Assembly (NCBI GenBank): GCA_052038315.1
Contig: JBQGCF010000104.1
Span: 1-26,510 of the forward strand
Reading direction: 5' to 3'
Source of the DNA: Iamia sp052038315
GTDB taxonomy: Bacteria; Actinomycetota; Acidimicrobiia; Acidimicrobiales; Iamiaceae
Length of the DNA: 26,510 nucleotides
This document shows, one piece after another, positions 1 to 9,306 of this stretch. Position 1 is the stretch's first letter; every line of letters starts with the position of its first letter. The notes under the pieces are model-generated. The model had not been told where the DNA came from. It did not search any database and saw only the letters and a program-made list of their open reading frames with translations. The position numbers and the translations under genes were made by a program.

Positions 1-3000
1 CCACCGTGGGCGCCGTCGTCGGCCGAGCGCCGGACGGCGCCGCCCCGGGAGGACCAGCCGAGCTGGCCCGACTCGAAGCCCGACTCCACCTCCGACAGCA
101 GGTTGGGCGAGCCGGGAGCGGTCGGGGCGAAGACGACGTCGTCGACGTACACGACGGCGCGCGGTGTGCTCCGGGTGCTGACCAGGAGGAGGGCCCGGAC
201 GGCAGCCGAGGGCGCGGTGGCGACCAGCGTGGCCTGCGTCCAACCCGGCCCACCCGCCACGGCCGGACCCGCCGCGGCGTCGAGGAGCCGCTCGTCGGCG
301 TCGAACCACAGGATGCTCACGCGGGCTTCGTCCGGGCTGCCCCCGGGGCCCCCGCTCAGCCAGGCGGACAGCTCGTGCTCCACACCTCCGGCCACCGCGA
401 GCCCGCCCGTGCCGCCGTCGTACAGCGTCGTGGTCTGCTGCTCGATGCTGGGCACCCGCAGGGAGGTGAGGCCGCTGCGCGCCGTGTCCGACGACCGGGA
501 GACGACCCCGGACACGCCCTTCCAGCCGCTGGTCTCGAACGCCGACTGGACCGGGGTGAGGAGGTCCGGCCGGCGACCGTCGCCATCGGCCCGCACCGGC
601 GCCGCGGCCCGCACCGGGCCGAGCTCCCCGCCGTCGCTGGCCGCCACCTCGATGGTGACGAAGACGTCGGTGGGCAGGCCGTCCACGACCGCGCCGCGCG
701 CCGACCGGGGCACCTCGAGCGACCCGCCCGGCCAGCTGACCACCCAGACCTCGTCCTCGCCGAAGTCCCAGGCGATCCCGTCCCCGAACCGCCCGTTCCA
801 CTCGACCTCCACCCGCCCGGGCACGCTCGTGGCCCGGGCGATCAGCCCGCTGACGTACCTGTAGGGCGGGTAGCCGCGGCTCACCGACGCACTCCGGACC
901 TCGCCGACGCCGACCTCGGTCCCGGGCTGCACCGTCACCGGGGCATCCGTCCCCGGCGTCACGTCCTCCAGCACGAACGACGTCTCGGTGGCGGGCAGCA
1001 CGGTGGTCACGTCCCGCCAGGTCACGGCGTAGGTGCGCTCGGTGCCGGTGCCCCAGTCGTCCTCGTCCAGCGGCTCCCACACCAGCACCCGCTCGTCGGG
1101 CGCCGAGGCGGGGAGGACCAGCAGGCCCGTCACCGGCGCACGGGGCGGCGTGCCCGGGGCTCCGGGTGTGCGGGTCACGGCCTGGCTCGCGGGACCGTCG
1201 CCGTGGTCGTTGACGGCCCGGACCGTGACCGTCACCTCCTCGTCGTGGTCGAGGTCGTCGACCGTCAGCTGGTGCACGGACGGACCGACCAGCTCGTCGC
1301 CGGAGCCCGAGGCGGACGTCCACGCCACCCGATACCCGGTGATCGGGCCGCCCCCGTCGTCGACCGGCGTCGTCCAGGACACGTCGACCGCCTCCGACCG
1401 GGGCTGGACGGCCACGACCGGGGCGCTCGCGGGCGGTCCGCCGGTGTCGACGGCGACGACGTCGGAGACGGGACCGTCACCGAGCGGCGACCGCAGCCAG
1501 GCGACCACCTCGTTGCCCGGCATCCGGTGGACACCGGTCAACGTCGTGGTCGTGGCGGTGATCGGGAGCACCACCGGGGCGAGCCCGACGGCCCACACGA
1601 CGACCTGGGTGGCGGCGCCCCGCCCCTCGGGCACCGTCCACGAGACGTCGATCGCTCCGGTCCGACCGACCGCCTCGACCTCCGGGGCGGCGGTGGGGTA
1701 GCCGACGGAGATGTACGTGACGGCGACCTCCGCCGCACGGCCGTTGGCGTTCTCCGGCCGGACCTCGACCCGGTACTCGTCCCCGGGGGTGAGGCCATCG
1801 AGGACCAGCTCGTCGGTGCCCACCTCGACCACGTGCTCGACCGGGTCGTCGTACCAGTTCTCCGGGCCCCACACGGAGACGACGTGGCGGAGGACAGGGG
1901 CAACGCCCTCGGCTGGACCGGCCAGCGGCGTCCAGCGGACCCGGCTCGACGTCGCCGACAGGGCGTCGTTGGTGAGGTCCGTGACCTTGCCGATCGGCAC
2001 GCCGGGCGTGACCAGGACGACGCGGGCCCGCCCGGGGCCGTAGGCGTTGTAGGCCCGGACCCGGACCTCGACCTTCGCTCCGTCGACCAGGTCGTCGATC
2101 GTGGCTGTGAAGGTCCCGGGGCCCACCGTCTGGCGCCGGTCGCCCACGGCCACCTCGTAGCGGGTGATCTCGCCACCGCTGGGCCACGAGGACCGACGCC
2201 ACGTGACGACCACCTGGCCCGGGGTCGGCGTCGCCCGGACGACGAGGTCCTCGACCGGATCCGGTCGCCCGACCGGTCGGGCCCGCACCGCGGTGGCCGG
2301 CCCCGCGCCGAAGGCGTTGACCGCCCGCACCGACACGTCGCGCCAGGAGCCGTCGGTCTGCCAGTCCACGACGATCCGGGTGCCGGTGGTGGTGTAGGTC
2401 TGGTGGCCCACGACCACGCGGTACTCGACGATCGGCGAGCCGCCGTCGTCGGCCGGGTCGACGGCGGCCCACTCGACCTCGATCTGCCCCGACCGGCCCG
2501 TCCCGGCGGCGTAGACCTCGGTGGGCGCGGCGGTGGGCGGTCCCGGCCGGGTGGCTCGGGTCGCCGGGCCCTCGCCGTGGGCGTTGACGGCGGCCACGTG
2601 GAACGTGACGACCTCGGGGGCCAGGCCGGACACCGTGGCGGTGACGGCGTCGGGATCGGTGACCACGAGCTCGCCCCCCTCCCACCGGATCCGGAAGCCG
2701 GTCACGGCCTCGGCCACCCGGTCGGCCTCGTCCAGCGACCAGGCGACCTCGAGGGCACCGTCGTCCCCGGGGCTCAGGACCACGTCCGTCGGCCGGACCG
2801 CGGGCGGGACGTCGGGCTGGCAGTCCGGGCTCGACCCGAGACAGATGGCCACGTCGTCGATGTGGTGGACGTCCTCGCCGCCGCCCTCGAGGGCCAGCGC
2901 GAAGGCGACGTAGGCCGCTCCGGCCGGCGCCACCCCGGTGATCGCCACCGGACGCCAGTCGGCGTCGGTCGCGACCGGCTCCTCGGCCGTGGAGCGGTCG

Positions 3001-6000
3001 ATCTCCTCCCCGTCCTCGTCGAACCAGCGGATCTCCGGGGTGGCCCCGGCCCCGCTGGAGCCCGTGCGCACCCACGCCGACGCCGTGTACTGGTGGTCCG
3101 GCAGGACCGGTGACCCGGCCGTCCCCTGGTCGGTGGTGATGCGTGGCGCCGCGCCCCGGGCGACCAGCGAGACCATGCCCTGCCGGCTGGCCTCGACCGA
3201 CCGGCCCACGGCACCGGCGGATGCGGTCCAACCGAGCTCGTCGGTCTCGAAGGAGGCCTCGTCGGCGGGCAGGAGGTTCGGTCCGGCGTCGGGGCCGGAC
3301 CCGGACCGCACCGCGGCGCGATCGAGGTCGTAGACGTCCCCGGGATCACCCGAGAACGTCACGCCCAGGGCGACGGCGACGGCCCCGGCCGGCGCCGTCG
3401 CCGTCATGGGCACGTTCGTCCACCCCACGGCGGCCCGCGCCCCCTCCACGCCCGTCACGATCGACACGACCACCCCGGCGGCGTCGACGAAGGTGAGGAA
3501 GGGCACCACGTCACCGTCACCGGAGACCTGGAGCGACGACGACACGGCGCCGTCCGATGGCAGCGTCCCGAGCAGGTGACGTCCGGAGGTCACCGACGCC
3601 GACCGGCCCGCGCCCGGGTCGTGGCGGCCGTCGAGCTCGACGCGCAGCGAGGCGTGGCCCGGGGGTGCGGCCGCCGCGCTGGAGCGGCTGGGGCGGGCGA
3701 AGGCGGCCGTCCACTCGACCCCGCCCTGCTCGAACCCGGCCTGGCCGGCGGTGAGCAGGTTGGGGGCACCCTCCTCGTCGAGGGCCAGCACGGCGCCGTC
3801 GAGGAAGCTGGTGTTCTGGGTCTCCTCGGCCCCGAACATGACGTAGAGCCGGGCCGCGGTGGCCGCGGCCGGGGCGGCGTCGGCGACCGACACCTCGACC
3901 CACCCCTCGCCGTCGGCGATGTCCCCGGGCCCGGTCATCCCGACCATGACACCGTCGGTGTCGACCCACAGGACGTACATCGCGGCGCGCACGCCCTCGC
4001 CCAGCTCCACCCGGGCCGATGCGACGTGGGCCCGCCCGCCCTCGACCGCGACCGGGTCCGAGACGGCCGCGATCTCGCCGACCGGATCCGTCGGTGCGAG
4101 CTGGAGCGAGGCCACGCCGTCGACGGCGACCTCGTCGGTCCGGGTGGCGACCGCACCCATCGCGACCCACCCCGTGTCGTCGCGCTCCAGGTCGGCGGTC
4201 GGGACCGCCAGCAGGTTGGGGCGCCGGGGGATCCCGTGGGCGACGACCGGTGCCGACGGCGCCGACAGCGGCCCGTCGCCCCAGGCCGAGCGAGCCCGCA
4301 CCCGGAAGGTCACGGGCGCATCGGTGGGCAGGCCGCCGATGGCGGTCGACGTGGTGCCCCGAGGCACCTCGACGGAGCCGGTCCCCCAGCTGACCACCCA
4401 CGTCGCATCGGCCGGCTGCCAGGGTCCGCCGTCGCCCGGGTTCCACTGGACCCGGACCTGGCCGGGCGTGGCCGTGGGGCGGGCGACGACGCCGGTGGGC
4501 GTCAGCTGCGGCGGATCCTCGACCCACACCCACTCGGTCTCGGACCACGGGCCCGCTCCCACCTCGTCGGTGACGGCCCGCACCCGGATCTCGTAGGTCC
4601 GCCCCCGCTCGACGGCGATGGTCCACGAGGTCGCACCGGTGACCAGGGCGACCTGGTCGTCCCACCGGACCTGGTAGCGACGGGTCGCACCCTCGCCCCA
4701 CTCGCCCTCGGCGATCGGGGTCCAGGTGATCAGGAGCGACTCGCCCCCGTCCGTCGGCGTGACCTCGACGTCGGCGGGAGCGGCCGTCGGGGGCTGGCCC
4801 GGTGCCACGGTCGCCGGTGCGCTGGCGACACCGGCGCCGTGGACGTTGACGGCGGCCACCGTGACGGTGACCGGGACGCCGTCCTCCAACCCGTCGATCG
4901 TGAAGCCGGTGGCGGTCCCCTCGACCAGCTCCTCCCCCTCGTCGTCCTCGGACTCCCAGCTCACCCGGTACCCGGTGATCGGTCGCCCGCCGTCGCCCCA
5001 GACCTGGCTCCACGTCACCTCGACCCGGCCCGGTCGGGGCGCCAGCTCCACGGTCGGCGCCTGCGTCGGCGGGGTGGCCGGCGCCACCCAGTCCGTCGGG
5101 GCGGACTCCGGGCCGGCGCCGTGCACCGTCCGGGCCCTCACCGTGAGCTGCTGCGGCTGGCCGTCGTCCTGGCCGGTGAGGACGATCGAGGTGGCGGGCG
5201 CGGGCACCACGACCTCCGCCCCGGTCGAGGACCGGACCACGACGTCGGTCACGTCGCCGTAGGCGGCACCGACCGGGGCGTCCCACGACACCTCGATCTC
5301 GCCCGACGTCCCGGTGGAGGCCGCCGACACCCCGGTCGGCGCGGCCAGCGGAGCACCCATGGTGAAGGCCGTGTAGGAGCCGCCCGGGGAGGACCCGTGC
5401 TCGTTGACCGCCCAGACGGAGACGCTGTGGACCCGCCCGACGACGAGGTCGGCGAGCGCGACGTGCTCCGTCCCGACCGGCACGTCGAGCTCGACGGTGC
5501 GGACGCCGTCGTTCCAGGACACGTGGTACCCGGTCACCGGGCTCGGCCCGTGGCGGTCCGTCGGCACCGGGGCCCACGTGACGTCGACCGAGGTCGGCGA
5601 CAGCGGCGCCACGGCGACGTCACCCGGGTGGTCGAGGGGCACCCCCGAGGTGGCTCCGGCCCCGGCGCCCGACGACGGACCGGGACCGTTGGCGTTGACC
5701 GCCCGGACCGTGACCGCCGTGCGCTCGCCGTCGACGGTCGGGCTGATGGTGGTGGCCTGGGTCCAGCCGGTGCCCGCCTCCACCACCGAGCTGTGCTCCC
5801 CCCACAGCACCTCGTACCCGGTGATCGGCGACCCGCCGTCCTCGGCCACGAGGGCCCAGCTGACCTCCAGGGTCCCGGACGTGCTGGTCGGCAGCACCGC
5901 CACCCAGCCCGGGGCCGCCGTCGGCGGGCCCGACGGGACCGCCTCGGCCGTGGCGGCCGGGCCCGAGCCGTTGGCGTTGACCGCCCGGACCGAGAGCTCG

Positions 6001-7136
6001 ACGGGCTGCCCGTCGGTCAACCCCTCGACCAGGGCCTGCTCGGGGGTCGTGACCTCGAAGCTCTGGCCCCCACCCTCGACCAGGAAGGCGGTGATGGCCG
6101 AACCGCCGTCCCCCTCGGGGTCGATGTCGGCCCAGTCGAGCTGGACCTGGCCGGCCACGCCGGTCGCGGTTGCGGTGAGGTCGGCGGGCGCTGCGGTGGG
6201 CGGGCCCGACGGGACGACGTCGGCCACCGTGGCCCGGACCCCCGGCCCGGCGCCGTTGCGGCTCGCGACGCGGACGTCGTAGGGCCGCCCGTCGACCAGA
6301 CCGGTGAGGGTCGTGGTCCGCGCCCCGGCACCCGGGACCGTCACGTGGCCGCCACCGGACCAGGTGACCTCGTAGCCCTCGACCGGCGAGAGCCCCTCGC
6401 CGCCCGGCGTCGGCGCCCCCCAGGTGACCACCACCTCACCCGGCTCGCCGGTGGCCTCGGCGGTCACGTCGGGCGGGGCCAGCAGGGGCGTGGCCGGGGC
6501 CATGCGATCGGCGAGGACCAACGGTCCCCACCCGTCGACGGACCGGGCCCGGGCCGTGACCAGGGCCGGCTGGCCGTCGGTCAGGCCGTCGATCGTCAGG
6601 CCCTGGGGGTCGGCGGCCAGCACGTCCTCCGCACCACCCGGCCAGGTCACCCGGACCAGGTCGAAGGCGGGGTCGGCGAGCGGTGCCGTCCAGCTGACGA
6701 GCAGCTGGCCGGAGGTGGCGGTGGGCCGCACGTCGACGTCCACCACCTCCCCGGGGGGCGTGGCGTCCGGGTCGAACGTCCCCGTCGCGGGGGGACCGTC
6801 GCCCTCGTCGTTGCGGCCCGTGACCGTGACGACGTGGGGATCCTCGGCGTCGAGTCCCTCGAGCTCGGCGCGCGTCGAGGAGCCCGGCACCACGACCTCG
6901 TCGGCGCCCGGGGCGGTCACCACCCAGCTGTCGACCGCCTCGTAGGCGCTGGCGGTCCCCCGCCACAGCTCCCAGTCGACGACCAGCGCCGCACCGTCGG
7001 CGGTGGCTCGGACCGCCACCTCCCGAGCCGCGTCGACCGGCCGGCCGTCGACCGCTCCGACCGGCCGATCGACGCCGATCACCGTCACCATCAAGGCCGC
7101 GATCACAGAGACCGCGACCGTTCGCACGCCGCTCAC
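1..7136 (-). CDS. Giant secreted fibronectin type III / carbohydrate-binding-module repeat protein (3' end beyond window)
   Basis: One frame stays open from a GTG at 7136 to the window edge, giving 2378 codons with no stop seen. The start has an SD-like GGGGAGA about 5 nt upstream. A hydrophobic signal-like segment (residues ~6-22) follows. Domains in order: ten FnIII domains (~25-970) with W, GYxVxW and AVNxxGxGP motifs and PTAAP-type linkers; three jelly-roll modules opening with PNLL and holding FE..GW and W-x-D-x-DG (~973-1440, the third ending CLGSSPDC); eight more FnIII (~1441-2188); one jelly-roll module (~2190-2343) and a partial fifth. The modules resemble CBM4_9-like or galactose-binding folds. 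No catalytic domain is visible. By family logic it is an extracellular or surface adhesive or carbohydrate-binding protein; anchoring and function depend on the unseen C-terminus. It begins 101 nt after the small gene upstream. Confidence 0.88.
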   Translation of the reverse strand, partial: MSGVRTVAVSVIAALMVTVIGVDRPVGAVDGRPVDAAREVAVRATADGAALVVDWELWRGTASAYEAVDSWVVTAPGADEVVVPGSSTRAELEGLDAEDPHVVTVTGRNDEGDGPPATGTFDPDATPPGEVVDVDVRPTATSGQLLVSWTAPLADPAFDLVRVTWPGGAEDVLAADPQGLTIDGLTDGQPALVTARARSVDGWGPLVLADRMAPATPLLAPPDVTAEATGEPGEVVVTWGAPTPGGEGLSPVEGYEVTWSGGGHVTVPGAGARTTTLTGLVDGRPYDVRVASRNGAGPGVRATVADVVPSGPPTAAPADLTATATGVAGQVQLDWADIDPEGDGGSAITAFLVEGGGQSFEVTTPEQALVEGLTDGQPVELSVRAVNANGSGPAATAEAVPSGPPTAAPGWVAVLPTSTSGTLEVSWALVAEDGGSPITGYEVLWGEHSSVVEAGTGWTQATTISPTVDGERTAVTVRAVNANGPGPSSGAGAGATSGVPLDHPGDVAVAPLSPTSVDVTWAPVPTDRHGPSPVTGYHVSWNDGVRTVELDVPVGTEHVALADLVVGRVHSVSVWAVNEHGSSPGGSYTAFTMGAPLAAPTGVSAASTGTSGEIEVSWDAPVGAAYGDVTDVVVRSSTGAEVVVPAPATSIVLTGQDDGQPQQLTVRARTVHGAGPESAPTDWVAPATPPTQAPTVELAPRPGRVEVTWSQVWGDGGRPITGYRVSWESEDDEGEELVEGTATGFTIDGLEDGVPVTVTVAAVNVHGAGVASAPATVAPGQPPTAAPADVEVTPTDGGESLLITWTPIAEGEWGEGATRRYQVRWDDQVALVTGATSWTIAVERGRTYEIRVRAVTDEVGAGPWSETEWVWVEDPPQLTPTGVVARPTATPGQVRVQWNPGDGGPWQPADATWVVSWGTGSVEVPRGTTSTAIGGLPTDAPVTFRVRARSAWGDGPLSAPSAPVVAHGIPRRPNLLAVPTADLERDDTGWVAMGAVATRTDEVAVDGVASLQLAPTDPVGEIAAVSDPVAVEGGRAHVASARVELGEGVRAAMYVLWVDTDGVMVGMTGPGDIADGEGWVEVSVADAAPAAATAARLYVMFGAEETQNTSFLDGAVLALDEEGAPNLLTAGQAGFEQGGVEWTAAFARPSRSSAAAAPPGHASLRVELDGRHDPGAGRSASVTSGRHLLGTLPSDGAVSSSLQVSGDGDVVPFLTFVDAAGVVVSIVTGVEGARAAVGWTNVPMTATAPAGAVAVALGVTFSGDPGDVYDLDRAAVRSGSGPDAGPNLLPADEASFETDELGWTASAGAVGRSVEASRQGMVSLVARGAAPRITTDQGTAGSPVLPDHQYTASAWVRTGSSGAGATPEIRWFDEDGEEIDRSTAEEPVATDADWRPVAITGVAPAGAAYVAFALALEGGGEDVHHIDDVAICLGSSPDCQPDVPPAVRPTDVVLSPGDDGALEVAWSLDEADRVAEAVTGFRIRWEGGELVVTDPDAVTATVSGLAPEVVTFHVAAVNAHGEGPATRATRPGPPTAAPTEVYAAGTGRSGQIEVEWAAVDPADDGGSPIVEYRVVVGHQTYTTTGTRIVVDWQTDGSWRDVSVRAVNAFGAGPATAVRARPVGRPDPVEDLVVRATPTPGQVVVTWRRSSWPSGGEITRYEVAVGDRRQTVGPGTFTATIDDLVDGAKVEVRVRAYNAYGPGRARVVLVTPGVPIGKVTDLTNDALSATSSRVRWTPLAGPAEGVAPVLRHVVSVWGPENWYDDPVEHVVEVGTDELVLDGLTPGDEYRVEVRPENANGRAAEVAVTYISVGYPTAAPEVEAVGRTGAIDVSWTVPEGRGAATQVVVWAVGLAPVVLPITATTTTLTGVHRMPGNEVVAWLRSPLGDGPVSDVVAVDTGGPPASAPVVAVQPRSEAVDVSWTTPVDDGGGPITGYRVAWTSASGSGDELVGPSVHQLTVDDLDHDEEVTVTVRAVNDHGDGPASQAVTRTPGAPGTPPRAPVTGLLVLPASAPDERVLVWEPLDEDDWGTGTERTYAVTWRDVTTVLPATETSFVLEDVTPGTDAPVTVQPGTEVGVGEVRSASVSRGYPPYRYVSGLIARATSVPGRVEVEWNGRFGDGIAWDFGEDEVWVVSWPGGSLEVPRSARGAVVDGLPTDVFVTIEVAASDGGELGPVRAAAPVRADGDGRRPDLLTPVQSAFETSGWKGVSGVVSRSSDTARSGLTSLRVPSIEQQTTTLYDGGTGGLAVAGGVEHELSAWLSGGPGGSPDEARVSILWFDADERLLDAAAGPAVAGGPGWTQATLVATAPSAAVRALLLVSTRSTPRAVVYVDDVVFAPTAPGSPNLLSEVESGFESGQLGWSSRGGAVRRSADDGAHG
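115..1135 (-). repeat. Super-module B of the FnIII protein (FnIII 17, FnIII 18, CBM-like 4)
   Basis: This is the counterpart of the segment at 3775-4785. It shows DDWGTGTERTYAVTW in the first FnIII, WVVSW with SLEVPR and GLPTD in the second, then a linker ending RRPDLL before a jelly-roll module. The copies are clearly diverged at protein level, so the duplication is not recent. Confidence 0.6.
3775..4785 (-). repeat. Super-module A of the FnIII protein (FnIII 9, FnIII 10, CBM-like 1)
   Basis: This segment matches the segment at 115-1135 in domain order and in unusual details. Its first FnIII carries EWGEGATRRYQVRW. Its second carries WVVSW, then SVEVPR and GLPTD. The linker ends RRPNLL and leads into a jelly-roll module. 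Other FnIII domains of the protein lack this combination, so a multi-domain duplication is inferred. Boundaries are approximate. Confidence 0.6.
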
Positions 7137-7237
7137 CAGCACTCTCCCCGACCCGGCCCACCCAGGCGCGACGTCGGTGCCCTTCGACACGGGCCCGAGA
7201 CCCCGGTCAACGATCGGTGCGACCGTTCGCCGAGGTG

Positions 7238-7624
7238 TCAGAGGCCGGCCATCAGGACCTCGCGGATCTCGCCGTCGGAGATCATGCCGGAGGCGCCCTC
7301 GGCGTAGGCGCAGTGCATCTCCAGGACGCCGTCGGCGAAGGCGATGTGCTTGTCGTCGACGGCGACGACGTTCTTGAGCTTCACCAGCGTGAGGCTCTCG
7401 CGGATCGCCTCCTTGCCCAGGTCGTCGGCGCAGATCGTGCGCAGGGCCATGTTGAGGCGGTGGCACGACAGGTTGTCGAGGAAGTTGAGGGCGGCGGCGT
7501 CGAAGGTGTCCCACTCGACGTCGTAGGGGATCGGCGCGCCGCAGATCTCCTCGATCTCGCGCACCCGGTCCGGGAGCGTCACCTCCTGCAGCTCCTTGAT
7601 CCGGCGCTTCTCCTCCAGGCCCAT
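7238..7624 (-). CDS. Conserved small protein of unknown function (128 aa)
   Basis: The start is the ATG at 7624 because AGAGGAG sits 6 nt upstream; an upstream in-frame ATG at 7681 has no comparable site. The protein begins MGLEEKRRIKELQ, is rich in charged helices and carries NFLDNLSCHRLNMALR in the middle. No signal peptide or membrane segment is visible, so it is probably cytoplasmic. I recall similar 120-130 aa proteins in diverse bacteria, often annotated hypothetical, but recognise no named domain. It lies 93 nt downstream of the sugar kinase gene and 101 nt upstream of the giant FnIII gene, so it is probably a separate unit or a loosely coupled operon end. I assign no function. Confidence 0.8.
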   Translation of the reverse strand: MGLEEKRRIKELQEVTLPDRVREIEEICGAPIPYDVEWDTFDAAALNFLDNLSCHRLNMALRTICADDLGKEAIRESLTLVKLKNVVAVDDKHIAFADGVLEMHCAYAEGASGMISDGEIREVLMAGL

Positions 7625-7717
7625 CTCGATCTCCTCTGATCGATCGGTGGGCGGCCCGGTCGGCCACCCGTCGAGGAGCATCGTGAGCCACTCCGGGCCG
7701 GCGGTCGTGAGCGGCGA

Positions 7718-8641
7718 CTACGCAATCGTCCCGTCGGCGAGGGCCAGGACCTCGTCGAGGGTGTAGGCGCCGGCATCGGTGCCCAGGCCCCGAGCGACGT
7801 GGGCCGCCGCCGCACACCCGAGCCGGGCCGCCGCCCCGTGGTCCCGCCCGAGGGCCAGGCCCCGGAGGAAGCCGGCCGAGAAGGCGTCGCCGCAGCCGGT
7901 GGTGTCGACGACGTCGATCGGGAAGGCGGGGACCTCGACCACCGCGTCGGCGGTGACGACCAGCGCCCCCTTCGCCCCCTGGGTCACGGCCACGCAGCCG
8001 ACGCCCATCCCGACGAGCTGCCGGGCGCCGTCGGCCAGCGTCGCCGCACCGGTGAAGCCGAGGACCTGCTCGTCGTTGGGCAGCAGCAGGTCGGTCTCGG
8101 GCAGGGCGTCGGCGATCCAGGCCAGCAGGTCGGGGTCACCGGGGGCGAGCACGTCGACCGAGGTCGTCGCCCCGATCGAGCGGCCGTGGGCCAGCAGCTC
8201 GGCCGCCGCCGGGCCGCCCAGGAACTCGGGCCCGCCCAGGTGGAGGTGCGTGGTGCCGTCCAGGGCGGACCGGTCGAGGTGGTCGAGGGTAAAGGCGCCG
8301 TTGGCGCCGATGCAGTGCCAGGCCGGGCGGTCGCCGTTGGGGCGGACCGGGATCACCGAGGCCGACGTCTGCTGGTCGGGCACCCGCACCAGCCCGGTCA
8401 CGTCGATGCCCTCGGCGGCGAGCAGGGCCAGGAGGGTGGTGCCGATGGCGTCCTCGCCGACCGCCCCGAAGGAGCGGACGTCGGCGCCGAGCCGGCTCAG
8501 GACCACCGCCGTGCCGCCCGCCGTCCCGGCCGGCGACAGGCGGATGCGCTCGACCAGCTGGCCGTCGGAGCCCTCGGGGATCGACTCGATGCCCAGGACG
8601 TGGGAGTCGAGGACGTGGACGCCGACGCAGGCGACCTTCAT
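7718..8641 (-). CDS. PfkB/ribokinase-family carbohydrate kinase
   Basis: A 307-residue protein of usual ribokinase-family length. The N-terminal region has the glycine-rich sugar-binding segment (GGTAVVLSRLG, ~42-52, then GAVGED). The C-terminal PfkB signature DTTGCGDAFSAGFL lies at 246-259, with Asp252 of GCGD as the expected catalytic base. PfkB kinases phosphorylate sugars, nucleosides or related polyols with ATP; the substrate cannot be read from sequence. The ATG overlaps the stop of the upstream class II aldolase gene by 4 nt (ATGA), so translational coupling is likely and the two should act in one pathway: kinase making a sugar phosphate, aldolase cleaving it. The same pair occurs in fuculose/ribulose-type and 5-deoxyribose disposal pathways, but no isomerase gene is seen here. 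Confidence 0.92.
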   Translation of the reverse strand: MKVACVGVHVLDSHVLGIESIPEGSDGQLVERIRLSPAGTAGGTAVVLSRLGADVRSFGAVGEDAIGTTLLALLAAEGIDVTGLVRVPDQQTSASVIPVRPNGDRPAWHCIGANGAFTLDHLDRSALDGTTHLHLGGPEFLGGPAAAELLAHGRSIGATTSVDVLAPGDPDLLAWIADALPETDLLLPNDEQVLGFTGAATLADGARQLVGMGVGCVAVTQGAKGALVVTADAVVEVPAFPIDVVDTTGCGDAFSAGFLRGLALGRDHGAAARLGCAAAAHVARGLGTDAGAYTLDEVLALADGTIA

Positions 8642-9294
8642 GCCGGATCCTCCGGGTTGCGATGGGTCGTGCCGTAGCCGGTGCGCAGGGCGGCCTCGAT
8701 CACGGCGATCTGCTGGGCCTCGGTCAGCGGGCGGGGCTCACCCAGCGCCGCCGCCCGGTGGTGGAGGGTGGCCAGCCACTCGAGGAGGAGGGCGTTCTCG
8801 ACCGCCTTCTCCAGCGTGGTGCCCACGGCGACCGAGCCGTGGTTGGCCATCAGCGCCGCCTGCCGGCCCTCGATGGCGGCGGTGACGGCGGTGGCCAGCT
8901 CGGGGCTGCCGAACGTCGCGTAGGGCGCCACCCGGATGGCGCCGCCCCGGGCCAGCTGCTGGTAGTGCAGGACCGGCAGCTCGTCGAGGGCGCAGGCCAC
9001 GGCCGTCGAGAACGGGGCGTGGGTGTGGACCACGGCGCCGGCCCCGGTGGCGGCGTAGGCCATGAGGTGCAGCTCCAGCTCGGAGGTGGGCACCAGGGCG
9101 CCCTCGACGACGGCGCCGTCCAGGTCGACCACGGTGACCTGCTCCGGAGCGCACGTCCCCAGCACCACGCCCGTCCCGGTGACGAAGACCCGGTCACCGT
9201 CCCGGGCCGACACGTTTCCGGCCGTCCCGATCAGCAGCCCCTCGTCCGCCAACCGCCGCGCCGCGGCCGCCACCTCGTCCCGCACCTCGCTCAC
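8638..9294 (-). CDS. Class II aldolase/adducin-family protein (sugar-phosphate aldolase)
   Basis: A 218-residue protein matching L-fuculose-phosphate aldolase-type enzymes in length and motifs. GNVSAR (26-31) is the phosphate-binding region, Glu72 in TSELELH is the expected catalytic acid/base, and His90, His92 (VHTHAPF) and His152 (MANHGS) are the expected zinc ligands, so the active site looks intact. The family performs zinc-dependent retro-aldol cleavage to a three-carbon phosphate (usually DHAP) and an aldehyde. It starts at GTG, 12 nt after the thioesterase stop, and overlaps the kinase start by 4 nt. Its place downstream of fatty acyl/steroid-type genes is unusual; it could be a separate sugar module riding on the operon. 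Substrate unknown. Confidence 0.9.
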   Translation of the reverse strand: MSEVRDEVAAAARRLADEGLLIGTAGNVSARDGDRVFVTGTGVVLGTCAPEQVTVVDLDGAVVEGALVPTSELELHLMAYAATGAGAVVHTHAPFSTAVACALDELPVLHYQQLARGGAIRVAPYATFGSPELATAVTAAIEGRQAALMANHGSVAVGTTLEKAVENALLLEWLATLHHRAAALGEPRPLTEAQQIAVIEAALRTGYGTTHRNPEDPA

Positions 9295-9306
9295 CCCCGC
9301 ATCCTG

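Noticed and set aside
6..3113. Very long open frame on the plus strand opposite the FnIII gene
   Set aside because: It mirrors the third-position GC bias of the minus-strand gene, is full of low-complexity Arg/Gly/Pro/Asp and shows no domain, whereas the minus strand gives clear FnIII and jelly-roll motifs.
1477..5577. Long minus-strand open frames at 1477-3231 and 3517-5577
   Set aside because: They are in other registers than the FnIII frame and consist of Arg/Gly-rich sequence without motifs.
570..7060. Repeats of ~280 bp as a CRISPR-like or transposon-related array
   Set aside because: The periodicity is that of in-frame FnIII protein domains with diverged sequence, without short identical repeats, spacers or transposase genes.
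3576..7307. Plus-strand open frame of about 1240 codons
   Set aside because: Same antisense shadow effect; its repeats are the FnIII repeats read backwards and it has no plausible start or product.
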